NCBI GenBank assembly: GCA_037501455.1
Contig: CM074858.1
Span: 76,048,501-76,112,500 of the forward strand
DNA length: 64,000 nucleotides
Source: Lantana camara
Lineage: Eukaryota > Streptophyta > Magnoliopsida > Lamiales > Verbenaceae
Reading direction: 5' to 3'
The position numbers were made by a program, and so were the translations under genes. Below are positions 36,207 through 49,400 of the stretch, one piece after another; positions within the stretch are counted from its first letter, which is position 1; each line of letters begins with the position of its first letter. Under the pieces are notes generated by a model. That model ran no database searches. It was not told the DNA's origin and worked only from the letters and a program-made list of their open reading frames with translations.

Positions 36207-37174
36207 GTCAACTTCGCTGAACTCGTAACGAAAATTTGAGTTTAGTAAACTTAGCCTTATATTTTTCTAACGTCATTTGAAACCCCGAAATTCAACCGAA
36301 AAACGAAACGGCGACGAAGCTGACCTTGTTGCACTAAAATGGCCATAACTTATTCATTTGTTGACCAAATTAACTATGGTTAGACTTTTTGGAACCCTAA
36401 CTCAACCCTTTATTCAGCCATTAGCCCCTCAAACCGAGATAACCCTTCCCAATTGCTGAAAATTGGCCAAACATCACCTGCTTCCCAGTTTTTCCCGTAA
36501 CTCAAGCTTTACCAAGAGATTCAAGCTCAAATCTCCTTTCAAACCTCCATTAATCCACAAGGTAAGCTTGGATATGTTATGTACATTCAATATGAGTCAT
36601 TTTCATTCATTCATCCCCAAATTTGAGCATGGTTTCATGGATTTCTTGGCTGATTTCGAAATTAATAGGTTTTGAGCATTCATGATGATCTCTTTCGTTT
36701 CTTGATGTTTTGATTGATTCCAAGCCTGAAGATGATTGTTTTAACATCCTCTTTTCATTTATGATCATTGATTACATGGTAATTGAAGTATTCATGAGTT
36801 ATCATTAAGGACACTTTGAGGAAATTCATGAAATAAACTCACATATATTCATCTCATGTCTGAGATTCCTTGGGGCTGACTTGTATGATAATTTGGAGTT
36901 GTTTTGCTGCATATTTGATAGCTTAATTGGCCTGAACTTGTTGGGAATAAACGAGATCAGTTATACCCTGTTTTTTCGTAAATTTTGGCCCTATTTCTGG
37001 ACTGATTTTAGCTGCTATCTCCTGCTGCGTCTCCTTGCTTTTGCTGTCAGTTTTGGGGGTTGTTTTGGACTGAATTCTTGTTGCATTTCATGCCATTTAT
37101 TGCTACATATGTTGCCTATTTGTTGCTTGAGATGTTGCTGTATTTGAGCTAGAAAAACAGGGGATGTGCAGGCG

Positions 37175-37300
37175 AGACACGGGTGTGTCTTTTCCTTTCT
37201 TTCCAGCGTGAACGGGGGTGCAGATTTTGGCCTGAAACTTCTGTACCGAGACACGGGGGTGTCTCGGTTTGAGCTTTGAAGGTGACACGGGGGTGTCACC
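37175..37300. repeat. Palindrome cluster, LTR D (arms GACAC, centre GGGG)
   Basis: AGACACGGGTGTGTCT at 37175-37190; CCGAGACAC-GGGG-GTGTCTCGG at 37246-37267 with 9-bp arms; and GGTGACACGGGGGTGTCACC at 37281-37300. The outer arm bases differ between copies yet remain matched. Confidence 0.92.
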
Positions 37301-37345
37301 CTATTTTCCCCAAACTTTTACCTACGTTGCTGTGTGTGTTTACTG

Positions 37346-37411
<66 letters not shown>

Positions 37412-37612
37412 GTACTGTGTGTGTGGTGTTGTGCATGCATGAGTTGCATGTATAATGTTTGCATGCATATATGTATATAATTATACCTAAACTATTGCAT
37501 GCATGTATTTTAATTGCATGAAAATTTCATGAATTGGTTTTGCATGCATTGGTAATGCTGCATGCATTTTAAGATTTGCATGAATTGTTATTGCATGTTG
37601 TACGTAGCAAGC

Positions 37613-37657
<45 letters not shown>

Positions 37658-40420
37658 TATATTTATATATATATTTATAAAATATTAATTGTTATTTGAT
37701 TTAATTGAATTATAGAATTTAATTGTTACCTATTTCATGTTTTATTTAATTCTCAATTTTAAATTGAATGTATTTAATTGTTTATTCTCTAAATGTAAAT
37801 GCAATTGAATATGTTTAATTGTTTATGTTCTAATTTGAATGTGATTTAACTTGTGCTATGATTTTATTTGAATTTCTTGAATGAAATTGATTGAAAATGT
37901 GGAATTATGACTTGAATGAATATGAACTCGTTGAGTACGAATGCTTCATTGAATGAATGAATTGAATGTTTATATGTCTTTAAGACTTTAATAGTGCACA
38001 TGAACGTGCTCATTACATTATATCATCTCTTATACATTCATATCATAATCATTTCATTGCCGAGCGTCTTATTTGGTCGTATTGAGTCTCACCTCACCTC
38101 TCTTGCACAGATTTTGAGTCCGTTGGAGATGAGGCCGGTCTGTGAGGCTCGTGTGTTCTCCTTGTTGCTGTTAAAGGTGGGTTTCTCTTCTACTTAGATA
38201 AAACGACCCGGTATATCTCCCTACGTGAAAAGTATTAAGCCAAAGTAATATGATATATATATTGAGTCTTTTATCGAGTAAATGATTGCAAACGTAAAGC
38301 CCTGATTTCATGAATCCTACCTAATGTTTTGGCGAGAATGATTGAATGTTCACAATGAATGGGGCCCAGAGGCTTGGTGTGAGTGGGGACCCGAGGAGGT
38401 AAGGGCTGACGGTAAACCCTCACACTAGTCCTACCAATGAACGGCGTAACCGGACCTCGTTAGGAGTTAGCGAGGAATGGACACTGAGTGCCATTTGGGG
38501 AGTCATGTTCCCCTTTTGGTCATTGAATGGGTGGATGGGCCTTGCAAACCCGCCACTAACCCGGAGGAAGAAGGTGTAAATGTTATTGAATGCGCACGAA
38601 AGAATAATTGCATGAAAAGAATGAATGAATGTTAAAGAATGAATGAATGTTAATGAATGTTAATGAATTACACGAGGTGTTGGTTGGAGATAATGTACGC
38701 CCACTCGCCGGCCCACTAATGACCTTGATCTAATGTAAATGAATCGTTATAATCCCTTTTGATGATTTCTATTTGCCCACTTGGGAAATCCTTTAAAAAC
38801 CTCACTTGGGATTATAGCTTGCATGTGATTGTTAAATACTGTTGTATATTATACTTATGCCCCGTTTTTATACCCACCAGTCCCTTTTGGACTGAACCCG
38901 TTTGGCTTTCAGTTGTGTTGTGCAGGTGTCGAGGGAGCTAGGCGGGATTTCGAGTCGTAGGTCTTGCATTCTCTTTTAGCCCTTGTATTTCGGGTCTTAC
39001 ACTCACCTATTGCACTTTTGAGCATTGTATATGAACTATATCGGAGCGTACCTAGTTGAGCCTTGATGGCATTTGAGGGTGTTTATGACTTAAAATTTGA
39101 AACTGTGATGGTCATTGCTTATATACTTGATGTATGTCCGTTTATTGCTTCCGCATTTATATTTACGCTGATTTTATGGTTCAAGGGTTAGTCCCGCCTA
39201 GCATAGAGTGTGTGTATGTCCCCGTTCGCCGTGATTTGGCTTGGGTATGGATCGTCTATTTCGTATTCGGGTCGGGTCTCGGTGCGGGGGATGTGACACC
39301 TTGCGCTCGGGTGTTACAATCTCCAACCAAACTCCGACCGTGTACGACAAATATCATTAATACATTAAATAGGTGATCATGCAATATATCATAATACATA
39401 CAGATCATATATTATATCATAAGACATATTCGTTTGGGCAATCCGTGTCCCGAACTTCCCGCACGGTGCATATCAATTATAGACATAATCATAATCATAA
39501 AATAAGTTCCAACCTTCTTCCTCCGGGCGGTGGACGGGTTAGCAAGACCCGACCACCTCATACATAGGCCAATGGGGTTTCATGACTCCCCCAAGGGCAC
39601 TCAGCTCCCATTCCCCGCTAAACCTCCTAGCGAGGGCCAGTATCATTGTAAATGTGGTGGGACTAGTACAAGGGATCACCGTCGGCCCTTGCCTCCCCGG
39701 ATAGCCACTTGTACTAAGTCCCTGGGCCCGTGCAATCATAACATACATACATAATCTCGCCAAAACATTTGATTCATAAGAAACATAACATATTTCATAA
39801 TTCATTAGAAAAGGGTTTACTCGATCAATATTTACTCGATGACTCTACTTTGAAAGTAACATATGTATATATATAAGGTTTTGGCCAAACTTGTCACATA
39901 AGGTTGTAGGGTTTAGTATGTAACTTGAACGAAAACACCCTCACCTGGAACATGGCGGTACAAAGGTACGAGTTACCGAGTGCCTAGTTGATCAAGATTT
40001 CTCCACCCTGGAGAAAAACTGTACAAAAGACAATGGAACGTGTTCGTGAGACTCAAGACTCCAAATGAACCATATACGACGCACGGAAATGTATGATCAT
40101 GATGTGAATGCATAAGAATTGATATTAAGTAATGAACACGTTCATGTGCACTATTAATGCATTTAAATCTCATAAACAAGTCATTCATTCATTCAAGGAA
40201 GCTTTCATAATCATTTAAGTCATGAATTTCATATTTCATATCAAATCAATCCAAGGAATTTACATAACGATCATGGCACGTACTATAGCACATTAACACT
40301 TAGAAAATAACCATTTACTTACATTTAAATCATAATCGGGAATTAAATAACATGAAATAGATAACAATTTAATTTCCATAATTCAATTAAATCAAATAAT
40401 ATTTAATATGTAATAAACAT

Positions 40421-40501
<81 letters not shown>

Positions 40502-40836
40502 CATAGCATGCAAAATACTCATGCATGCAATTTAACAATTAACACCAAATTACATGCAAAATATAATATCTTTATATTATAGATCATGCCTAATATATTG
40601 TCTATATAATATAAATATAATATACATAATAAACATGTAATTGTAATAACATTACCCATGCATGCAGATTACTGTCTATACTTACACGTACACATTGTAT
40701 CACAATTCAACTGAAAGAACACCTCATGCCGGCAACATTTATAATTAACCATATGCATGCATAAGTCATATACAGCACAAACATCACATGCAAGAAAGAA
40801 AGGAAGACAGCAGCGCACACAACAGTCCCCAAATCC

Positions 40837-40961
40837 AATCTCCCCGCCCGGGGAGATTTTGTACACAGCAGTCCCCGTCCGGGGACTCTCACGTAGCAGG
40901 TTCTGCAAAAGGTGGTGCCCGGCCAGGTAATTTCATGTATAAAATCTCCCCGGCCGGGGAG
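40837..40961. repeat. Palindrome cluster, LTR E (arms TCCCC)
   Basis: AATCTCCCC-GCCC-GGGGAGATT at 40837-40858, AGTCCCCGTCCGGGGACT at 40870-40887 and CTCCCCGGCCGGGGAG at 40946-40961, with a decayed copy near 40917-40928. The arms are unrelated to those of LTR D although the two LTRs belong to one family. Confidence 0.92.
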
Positions 40962-41950
40962 TTACAGTACAGAAGCAACGTAGCAGATCAAGACCAAACT
41001 TTCCCCTGTTTTTTTGGTATAAAAACACAGCAGCACTATCCCACAAGTAAGACGTTAGATTAAGCAGCAAAATGACACCAACTACTCCCCCAATGACTGA
41101 TAATTTGCAGCAGTTAAGCAAGGGAAATGGCAGCAACGAACAGCAGCAAAAACAGGCCCAAAAACAGGGTAAAACCATTTAAAAAACAGAGCAGTAGCTG
41201 TTCGATTTCAACCCCACATGTTCAGTTATGATAACACAGCAAAAGAACAAGATTTCAGTCCCAATTAACATCCAAACATGCAACCAAGGCAAGATATACG
41301 TGAGAAATAGATGTTAAAGATCATTTCATGAATTTTCCTCAAAGTGCCATTAATGATATCTCATTAATACTTCAACTACCATGTAATCAATGATCATAAA
41401 TGCAAAGAAGATGTCAAAACAATCATATTCAAGCTTTGAGTCAACCAAAACCAACAAGAAACGAAGGAGATCAACATAAATGCTCAAAACCTACTATTTC
41501 TCAAATTCAGCCATAAACTCATGAAACCATGATCAAAATTGGGGATGCATAGCTTAAAATGACACATATTAAATTTATATTACAACCCTAAGCTTACCTT
41601 TTGGATTAATGGAGGTTTGGAGGAGATTTGAGCTTTGAATCTCCAAAGTGCACAAGGGTTACGGGAAAAACTAGAAGTCAGGAGCTTTGGCTGAGATTTC
41701 TTGCTTGTGTCAGGGTTGGTGCGGTTAAGGGATGGTATGAAAGGTTTGATGGTTGAGTTAGGGTTCCATAGGCTCCAACTATGGTTAATTTGGTCAAGAA
41801 TTGAAAGAGTTATGGTCATTTTAGTAAAACATGGCAGTTTAGGCGCCGATTCATTTTTCGGTTGGATTTCGGAGGTTCAAATGATTTTGGAAAAATATAA
41901 GGCTAGGTTTATTAAACCCGAATCTTCGATACGAGTTCAACGAAGTTGAC

Positions 41951-41970
41951 GGAACTCGAATCCGAGTTCC
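41951..41970 (-). promoter_or_regulatory. Conserved covarying hairpin, LTR E
   Basis: In sense GGAACTCGGATTCGAGTTCC, identical to LTR D. It lies 372 bp before the putative donor. Confidence 0.65.
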
Positions 41971-42497
41971 CGAGCTCAAGATATCACATACGGAAGCAAG
42001 GGTGCGCTAATTGCTCGTTAGCCCCCGACTTGGATTCCAAAATCAAAATAAATTCGAAACTCATGCAAATGAACCCAAAAATCATATTCAAGACACGCAT
42101 ATCTTCGACATATTAAATTTGCACGAAATTTCGGTATCAATTCATATAAAAACGAAGCACGTATATGTCACTCATAAGCAATGCAATAAGAAAATCCATA
42201 ACATTTACAAATAATTATAAAGTTGAATTCGTAAATAAAAAAAAAATGAAATTAAAGTCAACAAAATTGGAATGACATTTAATATCAATTAACAAAATTG
42301 AATTCATAATTAATTAATACAATTCAGCGCATTAACATATAAAATTAATATTAATAAAACTTAAGATATAATAATTAACATTTTTAATATTTAAAATAAA
42401 ATTAAATATATAAAATGCGTATAAACAATTAATTAACGCAATTTGATAAACATATACGTCATACTAAACGACTGAAAAACTGGGGTGTTACAGTTCC

Positions 42498-42915
42498 CAA
42501 CCGCTAAAGCCCTGTGGGATGGTCTCGCGACCACCTACGGGAGCGGCACAAACCCGCTGCAACTTTTTGATCTTAATCGGAGGGCAAATTCACAACGACA
42601 AGGACATAGCTCGCTTGAAGAATTCTGGAACAAACTCCAGGTGATATGGATGGCGATTGATCGGCGGTAACCCAACCCCATGAAATGTATAGAGGACATC
42701 AACCTGCTCAACCAAATCATACAGGAACAAAGGCTCTATCAATTCCTTACCGGAATTGATGAGAAATACGACCACACCCGTCGAGATCTGTTGAAACTCG
42801 ATCCACGTCCCTCAGTTGAATCGGCCTAAGCCACTATCCGAAGGGAGGCTGCTCGAATCCAAATCTTGAATCCGGCAACCGGTGGCGAAGGCGATGTATC
42901 ATCACAGGGAATCGG
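42498..42915 (+). pseudogene. gag: copia gag, middle segment
   Basis: It continues from 34770: FPTAKALWDGLATTYGSG, then SSLEEFWNKLQVIWMAIDRR, a stop, and LLNQIIQEQRLYQFLTGIDEKYDHTR, a typical copia gag core. In-frame stops occur at about 42668 and 42828. It is cut by solo LTR F, whose target duplication is ggctg (42916-42920). Confidence 0.85.
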
Positions 42916-42920
42916 GGCTG

Positions 42921-45765
42921 TGTGACGCCCTAGCGTGGGCCCCACATCTCCCGCACTAAGACCAAGCTCATATACGAATATAGTCCGCACACAAACCCAA
43001 TCCTAGCGAACGGGGACACGACGCGGACCCTAGCTAGGCGGGCTAACCCTGTACCAAATAATCGATGCAACCAAGCGACAGAAATAAGAGTATAAACCAT
43101 AAATATAAACCAGTAGTTCATAACAACAGGATCACTCATCAAGAGCTTACATAATTTACAAGTGAAAGTATTTGGTCCTCACAGACTCACAAAATATATA
43201 CATAACAAGAGGTAATATGAGTGTGTGGTACAACAACCGTGTGACACGAGCTAGACATAAAATTACAATAAATAAAGCAATTTCCCGCTTAGCTACACCT
43301 GCAAGGCACCTGAGGGACAAAGAAGGGAGGGGTCAGTCTCTACAAGACTGAGTGAAAGGCATATATATAATATAGAAAGCGATAAAGTTCATGCAAGCCA
43401 TAATTCCATACAAGGTTTTTAAGAAGGTAAGTAAAACACAGGTTATCATTGTATGGAATTACAACTATCAAATTAAATTCAGGACAAGTGATCAGTGGCT
43501 CGGCGAGTGAGCAATCTCCAACCTTACTCCTTTAGTGTACCGGGTAGTTGTTAAGTGATCATGTAATATTTTAAGTTTCACTTTGTTACAGAATCAGTTT
43601 CAAGTGCACAAGTACCCTTTTTTCTCCAGTTTGGTGGTTCGGGTAGCTAACCCTCACCACCCAGGACAGGATGATCAATGGGTACATGAATCCCATTGAC
43701 CGGGAGCCCCTTCGATTCACCAAACCTCCTGGTGAATGTCAGGGTAGTCCGAGTTTGGTTGGGACTTATGCAAGAGATAGCCGTCAGCCCATGTTTCCCC
43801 AGTTCTCTCAATACATAAGCCCCTGGGCCCCAGGAAGTGTAATAGTCTCGCCAAAACAGGACAGGATCAAGATTGGTTTCATTTTCCAAAATCATTTATT
43901 CATTTGAAACCAAGATATAAGTATAATATATGTTTTGGCCAAATCAACATATAAGAGGGTTGTAGGGTTTATATTATATCCTAACAATTCCTCACCTGTA
44001 CCGGACAAAAAGAGAAGAACGAGGACTCCTCAAACCCTACTCGACGTGCTCAACGTCCTCCTGAGAACTCTCTGGACAAAGGAAACAAGACACGAGTGAA
44101 ACTCGACTCAATATGAACCAGGTATGACGCACGACAAGTGAATTAAATACATAAGGCATGAATATGAAATCATATTATATTAATGACATGTTCAAGTGCA
44201 CCATTTAATGCATAATATAACATTTAAATGCCTAACAAGGCGCACATGAAATTTGTGAAACTAATTCACGTCATTCAAGCGATACAAATGCATATAAGAA
44301 CAAGTATAAGCATATAATCAATAAATAATGAGTTATAAACAAGTTTGGAGATGGAAACATGCGAGAAAAAGGAAATGAAAACACAAAAAGAGCTCCCGAG
44401 TGAAAATAGGCGAAAGTTGACAGATTTCCAAAACGGACAAGCTGTAGTAAAACTGGAATATATTGAGTTTGAGGAAAGGGAGTTGTATTTTGTTTGTTGG
44501 GAATGAAACTAGACACACATACCATTAAAATGATATATGGCACGAAATTTGGTTCAAAGCGAGGAGAAAATGGCGTAAGCTTAAAGTTGGGTGAAAGTAG
44601 ATTTCCGGCCAATTGGCGACACCAAAAAGAATTGATTATATCTCACAAATGACAAAAGATATTGAGATGATTACAATTGGAGGTTGTTCTAGACTTCAAG
44701 ATGTTTCCAACGGTTTAAAAATCATGTCAATCGGAGTTCGGACGAGGGAGTAACTGGCTGGGTAAAAACAAGGCAGAAATTTACCCGGCCAGGGAGAGCA
44801 GGTGCAGAAAACCTTCTGTAACAAACTACCCGCCCGGGTACTTTTGTGGGCAAAAACTACCCGGCCGGGTAGTCCTCCAGAACAGCAAAAACGTCAAATC
44901 ACCCCAAACCTCAACCATAAGCACCCAAAACACCAAACAACATGCATACAATCATAATATCTCATCTATGCATCATTTAATTCAAGGAAACATCCAAGGA
45001 AACATGTATGAATCCAACAAAGTTCAAAACAAAACCCTTAAATATGAAATGTGTTCACTCATGCTTCAACTCATCCAAGCCAAGGTATAATTGCACCAAA
45101 ACATTCCCTAAATCAACTCTCATGCACCATATACACTTAGGACAACCATAAACCAAAAAGCCCTAGATTTACTTCAAGTTTCAAAACATAAATACACATA
45201 CTCTTACCTTGATGATGGATGGAATGAAGAGAAAGGATGAAGATGGGTCTTGGAGCTTAAACCTTTGATAAAAAGGAGGAAATCTTGGTCTTCCTTGTCT
45301 CTTGGTGGTTCAAACTTGAAGGGAAGAAAGGGGAGAATGGAATGCTCTTGCTCTTGTGTGAAGGGATGAAGAAGAAATGAAATGTGTGTGTATAGGTGTA
45401 TATATCGGTATATGTAAGTGTAGAGGAAGGGAAATTGCCACTTAGTCCCTCAAGAATTTAAATGTATGCGATTAAGTATGAAATGTTATATATATGACAA
45501 ATCAATTCTCATCAAATTATCAATCAAGTACCAAACTTTTCCAAGAGGGCAATTAAAGACAATTAAGAAAAATTCTTACAAATACAAAATAATTAAACAC
45601 TTAGGCATGCCCGGAAAATTAAATAACATAAACCACGAAAACAAATTGCAAAAGAAAGGTTTAAATCACACAATTAAATCAATAAAATGAATTAAATAAG
45701 CCTAATCCTCAAAACTCTCACGCGTGGCGCGCGTACCTGTACAGTCGAGAAGTCGGGGTGTCACA
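42921..45765 (-). mobile_element. Solo gypsy-type LTR F (2845 bp)
   Basis: It starts TGTGACGCCCT and ends GGGGTGTCACA, with ggctg duplicated at 42916-42920 and 45766-45770 in copia gag. In sense (minus): donor ATCAAG|GTAAGAG with last exon base 45208, palindromes 44873-44827, exon-like block 44071-43996 (76 bp, after TTGTCCAG, before GTGAGGAATTG), the CTCGCCGAGCC block near 43505, and an acceptor near 43310 or 43299. It aligns with LTR B but has a different palindrome cassette. The covarying hairpin was not found. Confidence 0.92.
44827..44873. repeat. Palindrome cluster, LTR F (arms TACCC)
   Basis: TACCCGCCCGGGTA at 44827-44840 and the perfect ACTACCCGGCCGGGTAGT at 44856-44873. A decayed copy (TTACCCGGCCAGGGAG) lies near 44781. 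Confidence 0.88.
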
Positions 45766-45770
45766 GGCTG

Positions 45771-46420
45771 GGTTGGCTGCGAGGAGAGAAAAGAACAGCC
45801 GAAGCAAATCGGACAAGGGATCTCGCACAGACGGCCGGCGCCGACCACCACCAAAGGAGGATAGATCCGATTTGGAATGCTCCCACTGCGGCAAGCCTAG
45901 ACACACCAAATAGGGCTGTTTTGAACTCATCGGTTACCCCGATTGGTGGGAGGGTAACCGGAAAACAGGGGCACCAACAAATACCAAAAATAGGCGAGCT
46001 CACGTAGCCGTCGGAGGAACTCAAACCCGGGCAACAACCGACGGTGGACGTGAGAATTCCGCCGCCAGCGCCACCACCTCAGGGCCTCACGATGATGTGG
46101 AAATTCGGCGAACGGATGGCCACGCAGCCGCTGCAATCTCAAAGGGGAAAACAGCCGATTTCAGTGGAGGTAACGAGTTTGGGGGTAATGACCCAAACCC
46201 TGATTTTTTTCCCCATTTATTGCCCAAGAGTTACTTTTTTGCAAATAAAACCCCAACTTTAAACAAATCTCACATTAGCCCCCATAGTTTAAATGATTCA
46301 CACATTGACCCCCACAATTCATCACAATGGATCTTTGACTGTGGGGCGACAGACACAATGACATGTGATTCCACTGATATAATTGATCCCAGAACACCAA
46401 AGATATCTAGTATTCAATAG
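45771..46420 (+). pseudogene. copia gag C-terminus, zinc knuckle and protease start
   Basis: The zinc knuckle near 45876-45920 reads CSHCGKPRHTK, stop, GC, so a stop lies inside the CX2CX4HX4C motif. ELIGYPDWW follows, as is usual for copia gag. Further on, SSQWIFDCGATDTMT (about 46317-46360) is the protease active-site region (usual form DSGAT; here the Ser is Cys). A stop follows shortly after. Confidence 0.8.
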
Positions 46421-46434
46421 CGAATGGGGACTTA

Positions 46435-49400
46435 GTGGAAGTCAAACAAGAAGGGTCAATTGCCATATCTCCAAAGCTAAAATTGAGAAACTGCCTCTAT
46501 ATTCCCTCGTTATCATGCAAACTTTTTTCACTCAGTCATGTTACGAATGAACTGAACTGTGTTGTCCTGATTTATCCTCGGTTTTGCTTGATACAGGATA
46601 TTCATACGAAGGAGATAGTTGGGCATGGTACTGAGCGGGATGGACTCTATTACTTGGATGAGCTGCTATTACTTGTCAAAAGGGATTGCTGATACTCAAA
46701 TTTGACTCTGGCACAGGCGTCTCGGTCACCCATCTGTGGGGTATTTACGGATGTTGTTTCCTACTTTATTTCAGAATAAAAGGACTTTGGATTTATGTTG
46801 TCAAACTTGTTCAGTTGCAAAAAGCCATAGGGCTACTTTTAAACCCACAAACACTCGGGTTGAATGTGTTTTTGATTTAGTTCATTCAGATGTTTGGGGA
46901 CCCGCCCCTGTTACTAATCAAAGCCGTTTTCGATATTTTGTGTTGTTTATTGATGATTTCTCTCGCATGACGTGGATTTACTTCCTTTAGAATAAGTCAG
47001 ATGTTTTTGACACCTTTACAACATTCTTTGACATGGTTCATACCCAGTTTGACAAAAAGATCAAGGTCCTTCGCTCGGACAATGGGCGAGAATATGTGAA
47101 TCAACCAATGAGGGGCTTTGCACAAAAACACGGCCTCATTCACCAAACTACTTGCCCAAATACCTCGCAACAAAATGGCAGTGCTGAACGCAAAAACCGT
47201 ACCCTACTTGAAATGATCGAGCCCTCATGACAGAATCCAATGTGCCATCTCATTTTTCGCCAGAGGCCGTTGCCACCGCAGCCTATCTTACAAACCGACT
47301 ACCTACCAAAATACTTGCTCACAAAACACCCCTATCCGTCTTCCAAACACAATCCCCTATACCACAGGCTCTTACCTTACCCCCTCATATATTCGGGTGC
47401 TCCGTGTTTGTCCATGTTCCCAAGTCCGAACGGTCAAAACTTGACCCTTGTGCTATCAAGTGTGTGTTTGTAGGATATGCACCTCATAAGAAGGGGTATC
47501 GATGCTTTAATCCAGTGACCCGACGAGTTCATGTCACGATGGATTGTGAGTTCCTGGAAACTGAATACTTCTTTCTCTCCCAACATAGCTCTCAGGGGGA
47601 GACTCTCAGTGACTCCCTATGTTGGCTCAACGATTTTGACAACACTGGTCTTCCATCTGAGTCCAGCACTGATCATCTTAGCAGCAAAAAGCTCAGTACC
47701 ACCGTCACCAACTCTCCTCCTTCGCATGATGTCCAGAATGAGGTAACAGAACTTGTAAGTTCCCCTTACCCTCCTACAGTTCACTTTGATGAAAGTACTG
47801 CAGTTACAGTTAACCACTCTACTTTAGATGCTGCAGTAATTGACAGGCATATCTTACCAAGAAGAAGTAACAGAGGGGTACCTCCTGTCCGATATTCACC
47901 TGAACTCAAATCCCCGGTCCTCCAAGTACCCAATAGCAAATATGGTCAGGGGGAGTATGTCTAAAACTGCAAAGGTGTTTTTTGGGAGTATCTGTAAGGA
48001 AGATATTCCTAGGACAGTACAGGAGGTGGTAGAAAGTGATGAATGGTGGAGAGCTAGGCAAGTGGAAATGGATGCCTTAGAAAAAAATGAAACGTGGGAA
48101 AAGTGCTCGCTACCTCAAGGCAAGAAACCAGTGGGGTGCAAATGGGTGTTTACTATTAAACACAAGGAAGATGGGACAATCGAAAGATACAAAGCACGAC
48201 TAGTGGCTAAGGGGTACACTCGGACATATGGAATAGATTACTCCGAGACCTTCTCCCCGGTTGCTAAGATTAACACAGTTCGGGTTTTACTCTCAGTTGT
48301 AGCAAACAAGGACTGGCCCCTTCACCAGTTCGATCTAAAGAACGCCTTTTTGCATGGGGATCTGACAGAAGAGGTATACATGGAAGCTCCACCTGGTTTT
48401 TCTAATCACTTTAGAAGTAACGAGGTCTGTCGGCTCAGGAAAGCTCTATATGGACTCAAGCAGTCCCCATGAGTATGGTTTGGAAGGTTTACAATGGCAA
48501 TGCAACAGTATAGGTATAAACAGAGTAACTCTGACCACACTCTGTTCTTAAAAACCCGAGGGAATCTCATCACTTGTTTGATTATTTATGTTGATGACAT
48601 GATAATTACGGGAAGTGATAAAGAGGAGATGGAGAGGCTTTGGGAAAGTTTGTTCAAGGAATTTGAGATGAAGGATTTGGGAGGACTGAAGTACTTCCTG
48701 GGGATCGAAGTACTACGATCCAAGCAGGGAATCTTTATTTCACAGAAGAAGTACGTCCTTGATCTTCTTGCTGAAACTGGACTACTAGATTGTAAAGCAA
48801 CCGAGACCCCACTTCACGTGAATCACAAGCTCAGGATAGAGGAAAATGGAGAGCCCGCTGAGAAAGAAAGATATCAGAAACTAGTAGGGAAGTTGATCTA
48901 CCTATCTCACACCAAGCCTGACATTGCATATGCAGTAGGAGTGGTTAGTCAGCTCATGCATCAACCTCAGAAAAAGCACATGGAGGCTGTAACTACAGTG
49001 ATTCGATACTTGAAAGGTACGGTGGGAACTGGGATCATGTTTGGCAGACACGGCCATTTGAATGTAGAGGCCTATACTGATGCAGATTGGGCTTGAAACC
49101 CAAATGACAGGAGGTCCACTTCCGGATTCTTCACCTTGGTTGGAGGAAATATAGTGTCATGGAGAAGTAAAAAACAGAAAGTGGTGGCTCTCTCCAGTGC
49201 AGAAGCCGAGTTTAGAGGGATTGCAAAAGCTGTTACTGAGATTGTTTGGGTAAGGAAGCTACTGACTGAGATTGGTATGGCTCCAGAAGGACCGGTTCGG
49301 ATAAAGTGTGATAACAAGGCCGTGATCAGCATTTCAGATAATCCCGTGCAACATGATAGGACCAAGCATGTTGAAGTTGATCGGCACTTCATAAAAGAGA

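Larger units (their letters stand above)
35471..39318 (+). mobile_element. Solo gypsy-type LTR D (3848 bp), inverted inside LTR E
   Basis: It starts TGTAACGCCCC and ends GGTGTTACA, with atctc duplicated at 35466-35470 and 39319-39323. Same family as E (near-equal length, alignable starts and hairpin) but in the opposite direction. Layout: hairpin 36187-36206, TATA-like CCTTATATTTTT 36255-36266, donor CACAAG|GTAAGC at 36562, palindromes 37175-37300, exon-like block 38111-38176 (66 bp, after TTGCACAG, before GTGGGTTTC), acceptor TGTGCAG at 38925. TA microsatellites at 37349-37410 and 37616-37651. The last 80 bp match LTR H (reverse complement of 50194 onward) very closely. Confidence 0.93.
34776..42492 (-). 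mobile_element. Solo gypsy-type LTR E, split by solo LTR D
   Basis: It starts TGTAGCACCCC and ends GGGTGTTACA, with gttcc duplicated at 34771-34775 and 42493-42497 in copia gag. Without D it is about 3.86 kb. In sense (minus): hairpin 41970-41951, TATA-like CCTTATATTTTT at 41902-41891, donor AAAAG|GTAAGC with last exon base 41598, palindromes 40961-40837, exon-like block 40018-39945 (74 bp, before GTGAGGG), and acceptor GCGCAG just before 35217. A long TA run lies at about 40436-40494. No coding sequence. Confidence 0.92.
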
